Shown: positions 1 to 7,508 of the stretch, piece by piece
Layout: each line of letters begins with the position of its first letter
Position numbering within the stretch: position 1 is the first letter of the stretch
Assembly (NCBI RefSeq): GCF_025399895.1
Contig: NZ_JAODUA010000001.1
Coordinates: 1-64,000 of the forward strand
Length of the DNA stretch: 64,000 bases
From: Streptomyces sp. ASQP_92
GTDB taxonomy: Bacteria; Actinomycetota; Actinomycetes; Streptomycetales; Streptomycetaceae
Direction of reading: 5' to 3'
The notes under the pieces: generated by a model
Seen by the model: only the letters and a program-made list of their open reading frames with translations
Told to the model about the DNA's origin: nothing
Database searches by the model: none
Made by a program: the position numbers and the translations under genes

Positions 1-28
1 TCCGGGAGTATTGGCGAGTTGTTTTTGG

Positions 29-60
29 GGTGGGGGCACCCCGTTTCCCTTGCCCCCACC
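29..60 (-). terminator. Candidate terminator of the MoxR/DUF58 operon
   Basis: A perfect 10-bp stem (GGTGGGGGCA at 29-38 pairing with TGCCCCCACC at 51-60) encloses a 12-nt loop. It begins 18 bp beyond the stop codon of the leftward DUF58 gene. There is no U-run, which is usual for Streptomyces terminators. Whether it also ends a rightward or leftward gene lying outside the window cannot be seen. Confidence 0.6.
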
Positions 61-77
61 TCCGCTTTTCCTGTGCG

Positions 78-1388
78 CTACAGGCGGCCGGCCGCTTTCA
101 GGTCCAGATAGGCGTCGGCCAGGGCGGGCGCCAGTTCTTCAGGGGTCGCGTCCACCACGGTGACGCCGTGGCGCATCAGCTTCTCGGCCGTGCGACGGCG
201 CTGTTCCTGCGTCTGGGCGGCTGCGGCGGACGCGTACACCGCCTCGACGTCGCCTCGCGAGGCGGCCATTTGCTTGATGTGTGGATCGGCCACCGCTGCC
301 ACCAGGACCGTATGGCGTTGGGTGAGTTGGGGCAGTACGGGGAGCAGGCCCTCTTCGACCGCCGCGGTGTCCAGGCTCGTGAGCAGGACGATGAGCGAGC
401 GGCGGGGAGCGTGGGTGAGGGCCGCGGCGCTGAGGCCGCGGGCGTCCGTTTCGATCAGGGACGCTTCGAGCGGGGCCATCGCGTTGACCAGTGCCGGCAG
501 GAGTTCGCCTGCGGCTCGGCCCTGGACCTGGGCTCGTACGCGTCGGTCGTATGCGAGGAGGTCGACTCGGTCGCCGGCTCGGGAGGCGAGGGCCGCGAGG
601 AGGAGTCCGGCGTCCATGGCCGCGTCGAGGCGCGGCATGTCACCGACGCGGCCGGCCGCGGTGCGGCCCGTGTCGAGGACGATGAGGACATGCCGGTCTC
701 GTTCTGGTCGCCAGGTGCGTACGGCGACGTTGCTCTGGCGCGCGGTGGCCCGCCAGTCGATGGACCGGGTGTCATCGCCGGGAACGTACTCGCGAAGGCT
801 GTCGAATTCGGTGCCCTCGCCTCGGGTCAACACGCTGGTGCGGCCGTCGAGTTCGCGAAGGCGGGCCAGGCGGGACGGCAGGTGCTTGCGGCTGGTGAAC
901 GGCGGCAGGACGCGTACGGACCAGGGGACCTGGTGGCTGCCCTGGCGGGCGGCCAGGCCGAGGGGGCCGTACGACCGGACCGTGACGCGGTCCGCCTGGC
1001 GGTCGCCGCGGCGCTTCGGACGCAGGGGGGTGGTCACGCGGCTTCGTTCTCCGGCCGGGATCGTCAACGGGTGCCGCGAGGCGGCCTGTTCGGCGTCGGA
1101 CGACCAGCTGCTGGGGGGCCAGGCGTCCCTGAGCTCGGCGCGGAGACGGCGGTTGGATGGGTTGGTGATGGTGAGGGCGACTGAGGCCGCGTCACCCAGT
1201 CGAACTGATGTGTCACCACTTCGAGTGAACTGGAGCTTTCGCACTGGCGCGGCGCAGGCGTAGTCGCACAGAATTGCGAGTGCAAGGGGAGCGTTGACCG
1301 CGAGCATGCCGGCCCAGCCCGGGGCGAAGACACCGACCGGGATGGAGCCGAGGGCGGCAAGGAGTGCGGAGCGTCCGGTGAGGGCCAT
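78..1388 (-). CDS. DUF58 domain protein of a MoxR operon
   Basis: This 436-aa protein has two hydrophobic segments at the N-terminus (about residues 8-45), then a large cytosolic or membrane-proximal domain. The DUF58 signature is clear in the middle (EFDSLREYVPGDDTRSIDW), and a von Willebrand A-like fold follows. Its first metal-site motif is degenerate (DTGRT instead of DxSxS). It starts 9 bp after the moxR-like gene and is the last gene of the five-gene operon. DUF58 proteins pair with MoxR AAA+ ATPases in many bacteria and are thought to act as partners or substrates of that chaperone. The exact role in Streptomyces is unknown. Confidence 0.9.
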   Translation of the reverse strand: MALTGRSALLAALGSIPVGVFAPGWAGMLAVNAPLALAILCDYACAAPVRKLQFTRSGDTSVRLGDAASVALTITNPSNRRLRAELRDAWPPSSWSSDAEQAASRHPLTIPAGERSRVTTPLRPKRRGDRQADRVTVRSYGPLGLAARQGSHQVPWSVRVLPPFTSRKHLPSRLARLRELDGRTSVLTRGEGTEFDSLREYVPGDDTRSIDWRATARQSNVAVRTWRPERDRHVLIVLDTGRTAAGRVGDMPRLDAAMDAGLLLAALASRAGDRVDLLAYDRRVRAQVQGRAAGELLPALVNAMAPLEASLIETDARGLSAAALTHAPRRSLIVLLTSLDTAAVEEGLLPVLPQLTQRHTVLVAAVADPHIKQMAASRGDVEAVYASAAAAQTQEQRRRTAEKLMRHGVTVVDATPEELAPALADAYLDLKAAGRL

Positions 1389-1397
1389 GGGGTCGCC

Positions 1398-2381
1398 TCA
1401 GCGGGGCACGGGGACGTGGGCGAGAACGGAAGTGATGACGGAGTCGGCGGTGACGCCCTCCATCTCGGCTTCGGGGCGCAGTTGGATTCGGTGGCGAAGT
1501 GTGGGGAGTGCCAGGGCTTTGACATCGTCCGGGATGACGTAGTCCCGGCCGGTGAGCCAGGCCCAGGCCCGGGCCGTGGAGAGCAGGGCGGTGGCGCCTC
1601 GCGGGGAGACCCCGAGGCTGAGCGAGGGGGATTCACGCGTGGCACGACAGATATCGACGACATAGCCGGTGATCTCGGGTGAGACCGAGGTCTTGGCGAC
1701 GGCGGCGCGGGCGGCTTGGAGGTCCCCGGGGCCGGCCACGGGGCGCAGTCCCGCCCCCTTCAGGTCGCGGGGGTTGAAGCCGTTCGCGTGCCGGGCCAGG
1801 ACGTCTATCTCGTCCTGGCGCGAGGGCAGCGGGACCGTCAACTTCAGTAGAAAGCGGTCGAGTTGGGCCTCGGGCAGGGGGTACGTGCCTTCGTACTCGA
1901 CGGGGTTCTGGGTTGCGGCCACCAGGAACGGGTCGGGCAGGAGGCGTGGCGTGCCGTCGACCGTGACCTGACGTTCCTCCATGGCTTCGAGCAGGGACGA
2001 CTGGGTCTTGGGCGGGGTCCGGTTGATCTCGTCCGCGAGCAGCAGATTGGTGAACACCGGGCCGGGCTGGAAGGAGAACTCTGCCGTACGGGCGTCGTAG
2101 ATGAGCGAGCCGGTCACGTCGCTCGGCATCAGGTCGGGGGTGAACTGGACACGCTTGGTGTCGAGTTGGAGGGAGGCGGCCAAGGCGCGCACCAGGAGGG
2201 TCTTGGCAACGCCCGGTACGCCTTCGAGCAGCACATGGCCGCGGCACAGGAGGGCGACAACAAGGCCGGTGACGACGGAGTCCTGGCCGACGACGGCCTT
2301 GGCGATCTCGGCGCGCAGGGCTTCGAGGGAAGCGCGGGCGTCGTCCGGGGTCGCGGTGGTCTCCGGGGTGCGGTCGCTCAT
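1398..2381 (-). CDS. MoxR-family AAA+ ATPase
   Basis: The 327-aa protein carries a Walker A motif (GVPGVAKT, near residue 56) and a Walker B followed by the MoxR-type sequence (LLLADEINRTPPKTQSSLLE). An arginine-rich lid and sensor region make up the C-terminal third. MoxR proteins are ATP-driven chaperones that help metal insertion or complex assembly of vWA-type partners. Here the likely partner is the DUF58 protein encoded 9 bp downstream. The ATG overlaps the stop of the upstream DUF4350 gene by 4 bp (ATGA), which implies translational coupling. Family assignment is secure; the client is not known. Confidence 0.93.
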   Translation of the reverse strand: MSDRTPETTATPDDARASLEALRAEIAKAVVGQDSVVTGLVVALLCRGHVLLEGVPGVAKTLLVRALAASLQLDTKRVQFTPDLMPSDVTGSLIYDARTAEFSFQPGPVFTNLLLADEINRTPPKTQSSLLEAMEERQVTVDGTPRLLPDPFLVAATQNPVEYEGTYPLPEAQLDRFLLKLTVPLPSRQDEIDVLARHANGFNPRDLKGAGLRPVAGPGDLQAARAAVAKTSVSPEITGYVVDICRATRESPSLSLGVSPRGATALLSTARAWAWLTGRDYVIPDDVKALALPTLRHRIQLRPEAEMEGVTADSVITSVLAHVPVPR

Positions 2382-3565
2382 GAAGTGCGTACCTCTCGTT
2401 CGAGGGCGTCCAGTTCGTCCGCGAGGCGGACAAGTGCGGTGTCATCGGCCGGGGTTGGGCCGAAGAGAAGGGAAAGGGGGTCGCGGCCGGTCGCGGGGAG
2501 CCGGGCGGAGACGGCCGGGACGAGGATCTCGGGGGAGTGTGCCGCCGAGGCGGCCACGCCGAGCAGGGGAGCCAGTCGGGTGCGGGCGGCGGAGCGGAGG
2601 GTTTGGGCCGCGCGGTCGCGGGCGTTGGCCTTGCGGTAGAGGCGGGCGCGGCCCTCGGTCGTCTCGGAGGCGCGGACGGCGACGGGAAGTCGCTCGGTGA
2701 CGAGCGGGCCGAGTCGGCGGGCGCGCCAGATGGCGGCCAGTGCGGCGGCGACGGCGAGTTGGAGGGTGGCCCAGAGCCATCCGGACGGGATCAGGTCGAA
2801 GAACGAGCGTTTGCCGCCGTCGGTGGCGGACGCGTCACCCAGCGAGGGGAGGTACCAGACCAGATGGGGGCGAGTGCCGAGCAGGTGCAGGGCGAGGGAG
2901 GCGTTGCCCTCTTCGTCGAGGTGGTGGTTGACGAGGAGGTCCGGGGCGCCGAGCAGGACGGTGTCGCCCCGACCGTGCTCCGGGATGCGGAGCACGGTGG
3001 GGAGGCCGGCGGCCGGGTAGCAGCCGTCGCTGCGCTCGTCGGGGGCCGAGTAGCGGATGCCTCCGGTGTTCGCGCGGCCCGCACGGGTCGCGGCGGGCTG
3101 GGTGCAGCCGGGGTCGCGCGGCTTGACGGCGGCGGAGCTTTCGGCGTGGACGCCGGGGGCGAGGATGTCGAGCGAAGGCGCGTCGGGGGCGATGAGGATC
3201 GTACGGCCGCCGGATTCGGCGGTGGCGGTGCGCAGTTGGCGCTGCTGACCCTCGGTCAGGAGGTCGGGGACCGTGATCAGGAGGGTGGTGTCGGGGCCGG
3301 CGGCGGTCGTCGCCTCGTCGAGGGTGGTGACCACGCGGGTCGCGACGCCCTGGGAGGTGAGGAGCTGGGCGACGGCCCGGGTGCCGTTCTGGTCGGCGGA
3401 GCGCGGATCGAGGCTGCCGTGCTGGGAGTCGGTGGTGTGCAGTGCGGCGAGCACGACGCCGGCCGCTATGAGGATGACGAGCGTGAGGACCAGTCCGCGG
3501 GTCCGGGTCCACAGCTGGCGGGCGGTGGCCGAGGTGGAGGTGGGAGCGGTCGCGGTGGCGGTCAT
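2378..3565 (-). CDS. DUF4350 membrane protein
   Basis: A 395-aa protein with one N-terminal transmembrane helix (about residues 22-42, LVLTLVILIAAGVVLAAL), an extracytoplasmic DUF4350 domain, and a second helix near residue 270 (SGWLWATLQLAVAAALAAIW). DUF4350 resembles a GATase1/ThuA-like fold and is found almost only beside MoxR and DUF4129 genes in actinobacteria. The ATG at 3565 was chosen because it overlaps the stop of the preceding gene (ATGA). The open frame continues further upstream but there it only mirrors the DUF4129 gene. Function unknown; probably an accessory subunit of the same membrane complex. Confidence 0.88.
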   Translation of the reverse strand: MTATATAPTSTSATARQLWTRTRGLVLTLVILIAAGVVLAALHTTDSQHGSLDPRSADQNGTRAVAQLLTSQGVATRVVTTLDEATTAAGPDTTLLITVPDLLTEGQQRQLRTATAESGGRTILIAPDAPSLDILAPGVHAESSAAVKPRDPGCTQPAATRAGRANTGGIRYSAPDERSDGCYPAAGLPTVLRIPEHGRGDTVLLGAPDLLVNHHLDEEGNASLALHLLGTRPHLVWYLPSLGDASATDGGKRSFFDLIPSGWLWATLQLAVAAALAAIWRARRLGPLVTERLPVAVRASETTEGRARLYRKANARDRAAQTLRSAARTRLAPLLGVAASAAHSPEILVPAVSARLPATGRDPLSLLFGPTPADDTALVRLADELDALEREVRTS

Positions 3566-4251
3566 GCGCTGACCCCCTGGGCCGCGTCGTTCAGCGCGGG
3601 CTTTGCGGCGCGGAGGTCCCGGTCGAGGTCGCGCAGCCGTATGTATGCCGCCTCGTCGGCGGTGCGGCCGCCGTATGTGACGTCGTCGAACGCCCGGGCC
3701 GCGGCGCGGAGTCGGACGGCGTGGCCGGGCAGGGGGCGGCCCGCTTCGGCGGCGGCCTCGTCGGCGGTCCGCCCGGGGCGCGGGTCGAGGAGGGCGCGTT
3801 CTTCGAGCGAGCGGACGATGGCGCGCATTTGTTCCTGGACGGCCGCGTTCCAGCGGAGGGCGTTGGCATGTGCCTCGGCCGCGGTGCGGTGTTCGGCGGC
3901 GCTGCGGGGGCGATCGTCGAAGACGGTGCCGCCCGAGGAGATGGCCCGCTGCGGGGTGCCGAGTCGCCACCACAGGGCGGCGACCAGGCAGATCACGACG
4001 ACGGCCAGCATGATCAGGCCGAGCGGGCCCCCTGGCGTGGCCCCGGATGCCGAGTCGAAGAGTCCCCCGACCCAGTCCCAGAACGTGTCGAGGGCGCGCT
4101 GGAGGAGACTCGGGTCGTGCTGGTGGTACGCCGGGTCGGACAGTTCGCGCCGGGCCGCCTCGCGTGCGAGATCGCGTCCGATGTCCACCGGAGGCGTGCC
4201 GGATGCGCCGGTCAGTACGTGTGTCGCGATGAAGCCCCCCGCTTCTGACAC
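3562..4251 (-). CDS. DUF4129 membrane protein
   Basis: A 229-aa protein with an N-terminal extracytoplasmic stretch (AREAARRELSDPAYHQHDPS), one transmembrane helix at about residues 76-96, and a cytosolic C-terminal DUF4129 domain. DUF4129 is often fused to, or encoded beside, transglutaminase-like proteins of MoxR operons. A GTG at 4251 is chosen because GGGAG lies 8 nt upstream and the gene then begins 4 bp after its neighbour's stop. An ATG at 4323 would give a 68-bp overlap and has less support. The stop overlaps the DUF4350 start (ATGA). Function unknown. Confidence 0.87.
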   Translation of the reverse strand: MSEAGGFIATHVLTGASGTPPVDIGRDLAREAARRELSDPAYHQHDPSLLQRALDTFWDWVGGLFDSASGATPGGPLGLIMLAVVVICLVAALWWRLGTPQRAISSGGTVFDDRPRSAAEHRTAAEAHANALRWNAAVQEQMRAIVRSLEERALLDPRPGRTADEAAAEAGRPLPGHAVRLRAAARAFDDVTYGGRTADEAAYIRLRDLDRDLRAAKPALNDAAQGVSA

Positions 4252-4255
4252 TGCA

Positions 4256-5500
4256 TCAGCTCCCGGACGTTTCGTAGCCGGGAATGCCTGCGGCGCGGGC
4301 GAGTTCCATGTCGAGTGCCTCACGGCGGATCCGCTGGTCGATATAGAGCAGGACGCTGACGCCGGCCACGATGGGGTAGGTGATCGCGGACCCGATGACG
4401 GCCCCCACGCCCGAGATGATCAGGTAGGTCCAGCTGAAATCGGTGGCGGTTCCGTCGAGGAGGTTGCTCAGGGTGTTGCCGTCCGCCGCGGCCGCGCCGA
4501 AGGTGAACGGCATCATGATGATCATCGAGACGATGGCGACCAGGACCGATGCCAGCAGGGTGACACCCAGGATGCGCCACCAGGAGCCCTTGACGAGCTT
4601 CGCGGAGCGGCGCAGGGACTGGACGATGCTCTGCCGTTCCAGCATCAGGGCCGGTGCGGCAAGGCAGAAGCGGACGTACAGCCACAGTGCGACCACCGAC
4701 GTGGCCAGACCGCCGAGCACGGCCAGCGCGGCGCCGCCGGCCCCGCCGAGGAGCGCCCCGGGCAGCACGCCGAGCGCGACGATCCCGCCGCACATGACGA
4801 ACAGGAGGGCCAGCAGGCCGAGCAGGCTCAGCAACCGCGGGCGGGCCTCGGCCCAGGCGTCGCCCAGGGTCACCGGCCGGCCGAGCACGGAGCGGCTGAC
4901 CACGATGGTCAGGACGGCCGTGGTGAACAGCGTGGCCAACTGCCCGATGATCAGGGGCGGAACGAGGTCGACGAAGCTGGACTGCATGGCGTCGAAGGCC
5001 TGGCGGATGGCCTCGCTGCCGGTGGCATCCGGGTCGATCGCGGTCGGCGCCGGCAGGATGAAGCGGGTGGCCAGGATCTGGGCGATCTGCGAGACCACGG
5101 CGACGACCAGGGTGAGGCCGAGGACCGTGCGCCAGTGGGCACGGGCGGTGGAGACCGCGCCGTCGAGGATCTCTCCGACGCCCAGCGGCCGCAGCGGGAT
5201 GACGCCCGGCTTGGCGGCGGGCGGACGGCCGTAGTTCTGGTTCCAGTTGCCGCCCGGCGGCTGCTGCCCCGGTACCTGCCCCCAGCCCTGGCCCTGGGGC
5301 GGGGTGCCCCAGCCCGGGGTCTGCTGCGGGGGCGACGGATCGGCGCCCGGCGAGGACCACTGGGCGGCCGGGGGCTGCTCCTGCGACCACTTGGAGGTGG
5401 CACGGGCCCGGTCCGAGGGCTCCGGTGCCGCGGGCGTGCCGGAGTTGTCACCGTCGGAGGGGGCCGATCCGGGCGAGGCCCAGCCCGGGGAGTCATTCAC
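4256..5500 (-). CDS. Multi-pass membrane protein, first gene of the MoxR operon
   Basis: The 414-aa protein starts with about 115 residues rich in Pro, Gln, Gly and Ser, followed by about six hydrophobic helices. The hydrophobic part resembles the membrane domain of glycerophosphodiester phosphodiesterases and related YciC-like proteins, but no phosphodiesterase domain is present. A GTG start is preceded by a GAGG-type ribosome binding site. It is divergent from mtnA with a 164-bp gap that should hold the operon promoter. It may be a membrane scaffold for the MoxR system; that is inference from position only. Confidence 0.83.
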   Translation of the reverse strand: MNDSPGWASPGSAPSDGDNSGTPAAPEPSDRARATSKWSQEQPPAAQWSSPGADPSPPQQTPGWGTPPQGQGWGQVPGQQPPGGNWNQNYGRPPAAKPGVIPLRPLGVGEILDGAVSTARAHWRTVLGLTLVVAVVSQIAQILATRFILPAPTAIDPDATGSEAIRQAFDAMQSSFVDLVPPLIIGQLATLFTTAVLTIVVSRSVLGRPVTLGDAWAEARPRLLSLLGLLALLFVMCGGIVALGVLPGALLGGAGGAALAVLGGLATSVVALWLYVRFCLAAPALMLERQSIVQSLRRSAKLVKGSWWRILGVTLLASVLVAIVSMIIMMPFTFGAAAADGNTLSNLLDGTATDFSWTYLIISGVGAVIGSAITYPIVAGVSVLLYIDQRIRREALDMELARAAGIPGYETSGS

Positions 5501-5664
5501 GGTCGTCCACCTCGTGGCTTGGTCGCGGAACCGGCTGCGCGCGCCGGCTCATTCGGGTTGGCTGCCATCGTGTCACGTGGATCCCGGCCACGGACCGGCC
5601 CCCGTACTCCCCGTATCCCGTCGGCACCTTCTTTTGTCCGCCGCTCACGGGGCAGACTGGGCGG

Positions 5665-6813
5665 ATGGCTGATCAGGACGTGCGAACCACCAAGGGGCCC
5701 GGTCCTTCGGGAATACCGTCGTTGCGCTGGGACGAGCCACCGGAGGGGCCCGTGCTGGTCCTGCTGGACCAGACCCGGCTGCCCGCCGAGGAGGTGGAGC
5801 TGGTCTGCACGGATGTGCCGGGGCTGGTGCTGGCCATCCAGAAGCTGGCGGTACGCGGCGCCCCGCTGCTCGGCATCGCCGGGGCCTACGGGGTGGCGCT
5901 GGCCGCGGCCCGTGGCTACGACGTGGACGAGGCGGCGGCGCTGCTCGCGGAGGCCCGGCCCACCGCGGTCAACCTCGGGTACGGGGTGCGGCTGGCCGCC
6001 GGGGCCTACCGGGCCGCGGCGGAGAAGGGTGCAGGACCCGCGGAGGCCGGGGCCGCGGCGCTGGGGGCCGCCAAGGCCCTGCACCGGGCGGACGCCGAGG
6101 CCAGCGCCAGGATGGCCCGGCACGGGCTCGCGCTGCTCGACGAACTGCTGCCGGGCGGCAGCCATCGCGTCCTCACCCACTGCAACACCGGCCGTCTGGT
6201 CTCCGGAGGCGAGGGCACCGCCTTCGCGGTCGCGCTGGCCGCGCACCGGGCCGGCCGGCTGCGGCGCCTGTGGGTCGACGAGACGCGGCCGCTGCTCCAG
6301 GGTGCGCGGCTGACGGCGTACGAGGCGGCGGGCAGTGGGATGGCGTACAGCTTGCTGAGCGACAATGCGGCGGGCTCCCTGTTCGCGGCGGGCGAGGTGG
6401 ACGCCGTCCTCATCGGCGCCGACCGCATCGCGGCCGACGGCTCGGTGGCGAACAAGGTGGGCAGCTATCCGCTCGCCGTGCTCGCCAAGTACCACCACGT
6501 GCCGTTCATCGTGGTCGCGCCCGTCACCACCGTGGATCTGGAGACTCCCGACGGCGCTTCGATCGAGGTCGAACAGCGGCCCGGCCAAGAGGTGACAGAG
6601 TTCACTGCGCCGCAGGTTCCGGGCAGTGGCTGGGGGTCCGGTTCCGGCCATTCCGTGGCCCCGCTGGGGACCCAGGCGTACAACCCCGCCTTCGATGTGA
6701 CACCGCCGGAACTGGTCACGGCGATCGTCACGGAGGAGGGTGTGCTGTCCCCGGTGACAGGCGGCGGGCTGAGGGAGCTGTGTGCCAGGTCACGCCAGGT
6801 AACGATTAGCTAA
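5665..6813 (+). CDS. mtnA: S-methyl-5-thioribose-1-phosphate isomerase
   Basis: The 382-aa protein matches MtnA, which converts methylthioribose-1-phosphate to methylthioribulose-1-phosphate in the methionine salvage pathway. The active-site cysteine segment is visible as THCNTGRLVSGGEGTA, and the catalytic aspartate segment as IGADRIAADGSVANKVG. The N-terminal RGAPLLGIAGAYG substrate-binding segment is also intact. The ATG at 5665 fits the usual family length. It lies 4 bp upstream of mtrA, and its last codons overlap a tandem repeat that may control mtrA. Confidence 0.93.
   Translation: MADQDVRTTKGPGPSGIPSLRWDEPPEGPVLVLLDQTRLPAEEVELVCTDVPGLVLAIQKLAVRGAPLLGIAGAYGVALAAARGYDVDEAAALLAEARPTAVNLGYGVRLAAGAYRAAAEKGAGPAEAGAAALGAAKALHRADAEASARMARHGLALLDELLPGGSHRVLTHCNTGRLVSGGEGTAFAVALAAHRAGRLRRLWVDETRPLLQGARLTAYEAAGSGMAYSLLSDNAAGSLFAAGEVDAVLIGADRIAADGSVANKVGSYPLAVLAKYHHVPFIVVAPVTTVDLETPDGASIEVEQRPGQEVTEFTAPQVPGSGWGSGSGHSVAPLGTQAYNPAFDVTPPELVTAIVTEEGVLSPVTGGGLRELCARSRQVTIS
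6785..6804 (+). promoter_or_regulatory. Tandem 10-bp repeat upstream of mtrA
   Basis: CCAGGTCACG is followed directly by CCAGGTAACG, a 9/10 match, ending 13 bp before the first mtrA ATG. Each unit contains a GTNAC core like the direct-repeat sites reported for MtrA regulators. The repeat also encodes the end of mtnA, so chance codon repetition is possible. Confidence 0.4.
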
Positions 6814-6817
6814 TGGG

Positions 6818-7507
6818 ATGATGACGTTTATGAAGGGACGCGTCCTTGTCGTCGACGACGACACCGCACTGGCCGAGATGCTCGGCATTGTGTTGCGTGG
6901 AGAAGGTTTTGAGCCGTCGTTCGTAGCGGATGGCGACAAGGCACTGGCGGCATTCCGTGACGCCAAGCCCGACCTGGTGCTGCTCGATCTCATGCTGCCC
7001 GGACGGGACGGCATCGAGGTCTGCAGGCTGATCAGGGCCGAGTCGGGTGTGCCGATCGTCATGCTCACCGCCAAGAGCGACACCGTGGACGTGGTGGTCG
7101 GCCTGGAGTCGGGGGCCGACGACTACATCGTGAAGCCGTTCAAGCCGAAGGAGCTGGTCGCCCGGATCCGGGCCCGGCTGCGCCGGTCCGAGGAGCCGGC
7201 GCCGGAGCAGCTCGCCATCGGCGATCTGGTCATCGACGTGGCAGGTCACTCGGTGAAGCGGGACGGGCAGTCGATCGCACTGACCCCGCTCGAGTTCGAC
7301 CTGTTGGTCGCGCTCGCCCGGAAGCCGTGGCAGGTGTTCACTCGAGAAGTACTCCTGGAACAGGTCTGGGGCTACCGCCACGCGGCCGACACCCGCCTGG
7401 TCAACGTCCATGTCCAGCGGCTTCGCTCGAAGGTCGAGAAGGACCCCGAGCGGCCGGAGATCGTGGTGACCGTCCGCGGGGTCGGTTACAAGGCAGGACC
7501 GAGCTGA
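6818..7507 (+). CDS. mtrA: Two-component response regulator MtrA
   Basis: A 229-aa OmpR/PhoB-type regulator with a receiver domain (acidic pocket VVDDD near residue 11, phospho-acceptor Asp57 in LVLLDLMLPG) and a C-terminal winged helix (RPEIVVTVRGVGYKAG). The sequence is nearly that of other streptomycete MtrA proteins. MtrA coordinates development, cell division and antibiotic genes and is phosphorylated by MtrB. The start could be the ATG at 6818, 6821 (out of frame) or 6830; 6818 is kept because MMxFMKGR is conserved as I recall it. mtrB follows 1 bp downstream. Confidence 0.95.
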   Translation: MMTFMKGRVLVVDDDTALAEMLGIVLRGEGFEPSFVADGDKALAAFRDAKPDLVLLDLMLPGRDGIEVCRLIRAESGVPIVMLTAKSDTVDVVVGLESGADDYIVKPFKPKELVARIRARLRRSEEPAPEQLAIGDLVIDVAGHSVKRDGQSIALTPLEFDLLVALARKPWQVFTREVLLEQVWGYRHAADTRLVNVHVQRLRSKVEKDPERPEIVVTVRGVGYKAGPS

Positions 7508-7508
7508 G

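Noticed and set aside
2537..6313. A 1258-codon plus-strand open frame across the MoxR operon and mtnA
   Set aside because: Runs antisense to four well-supported genes and out of frame with mtnA; composition is that of a shadow frame.
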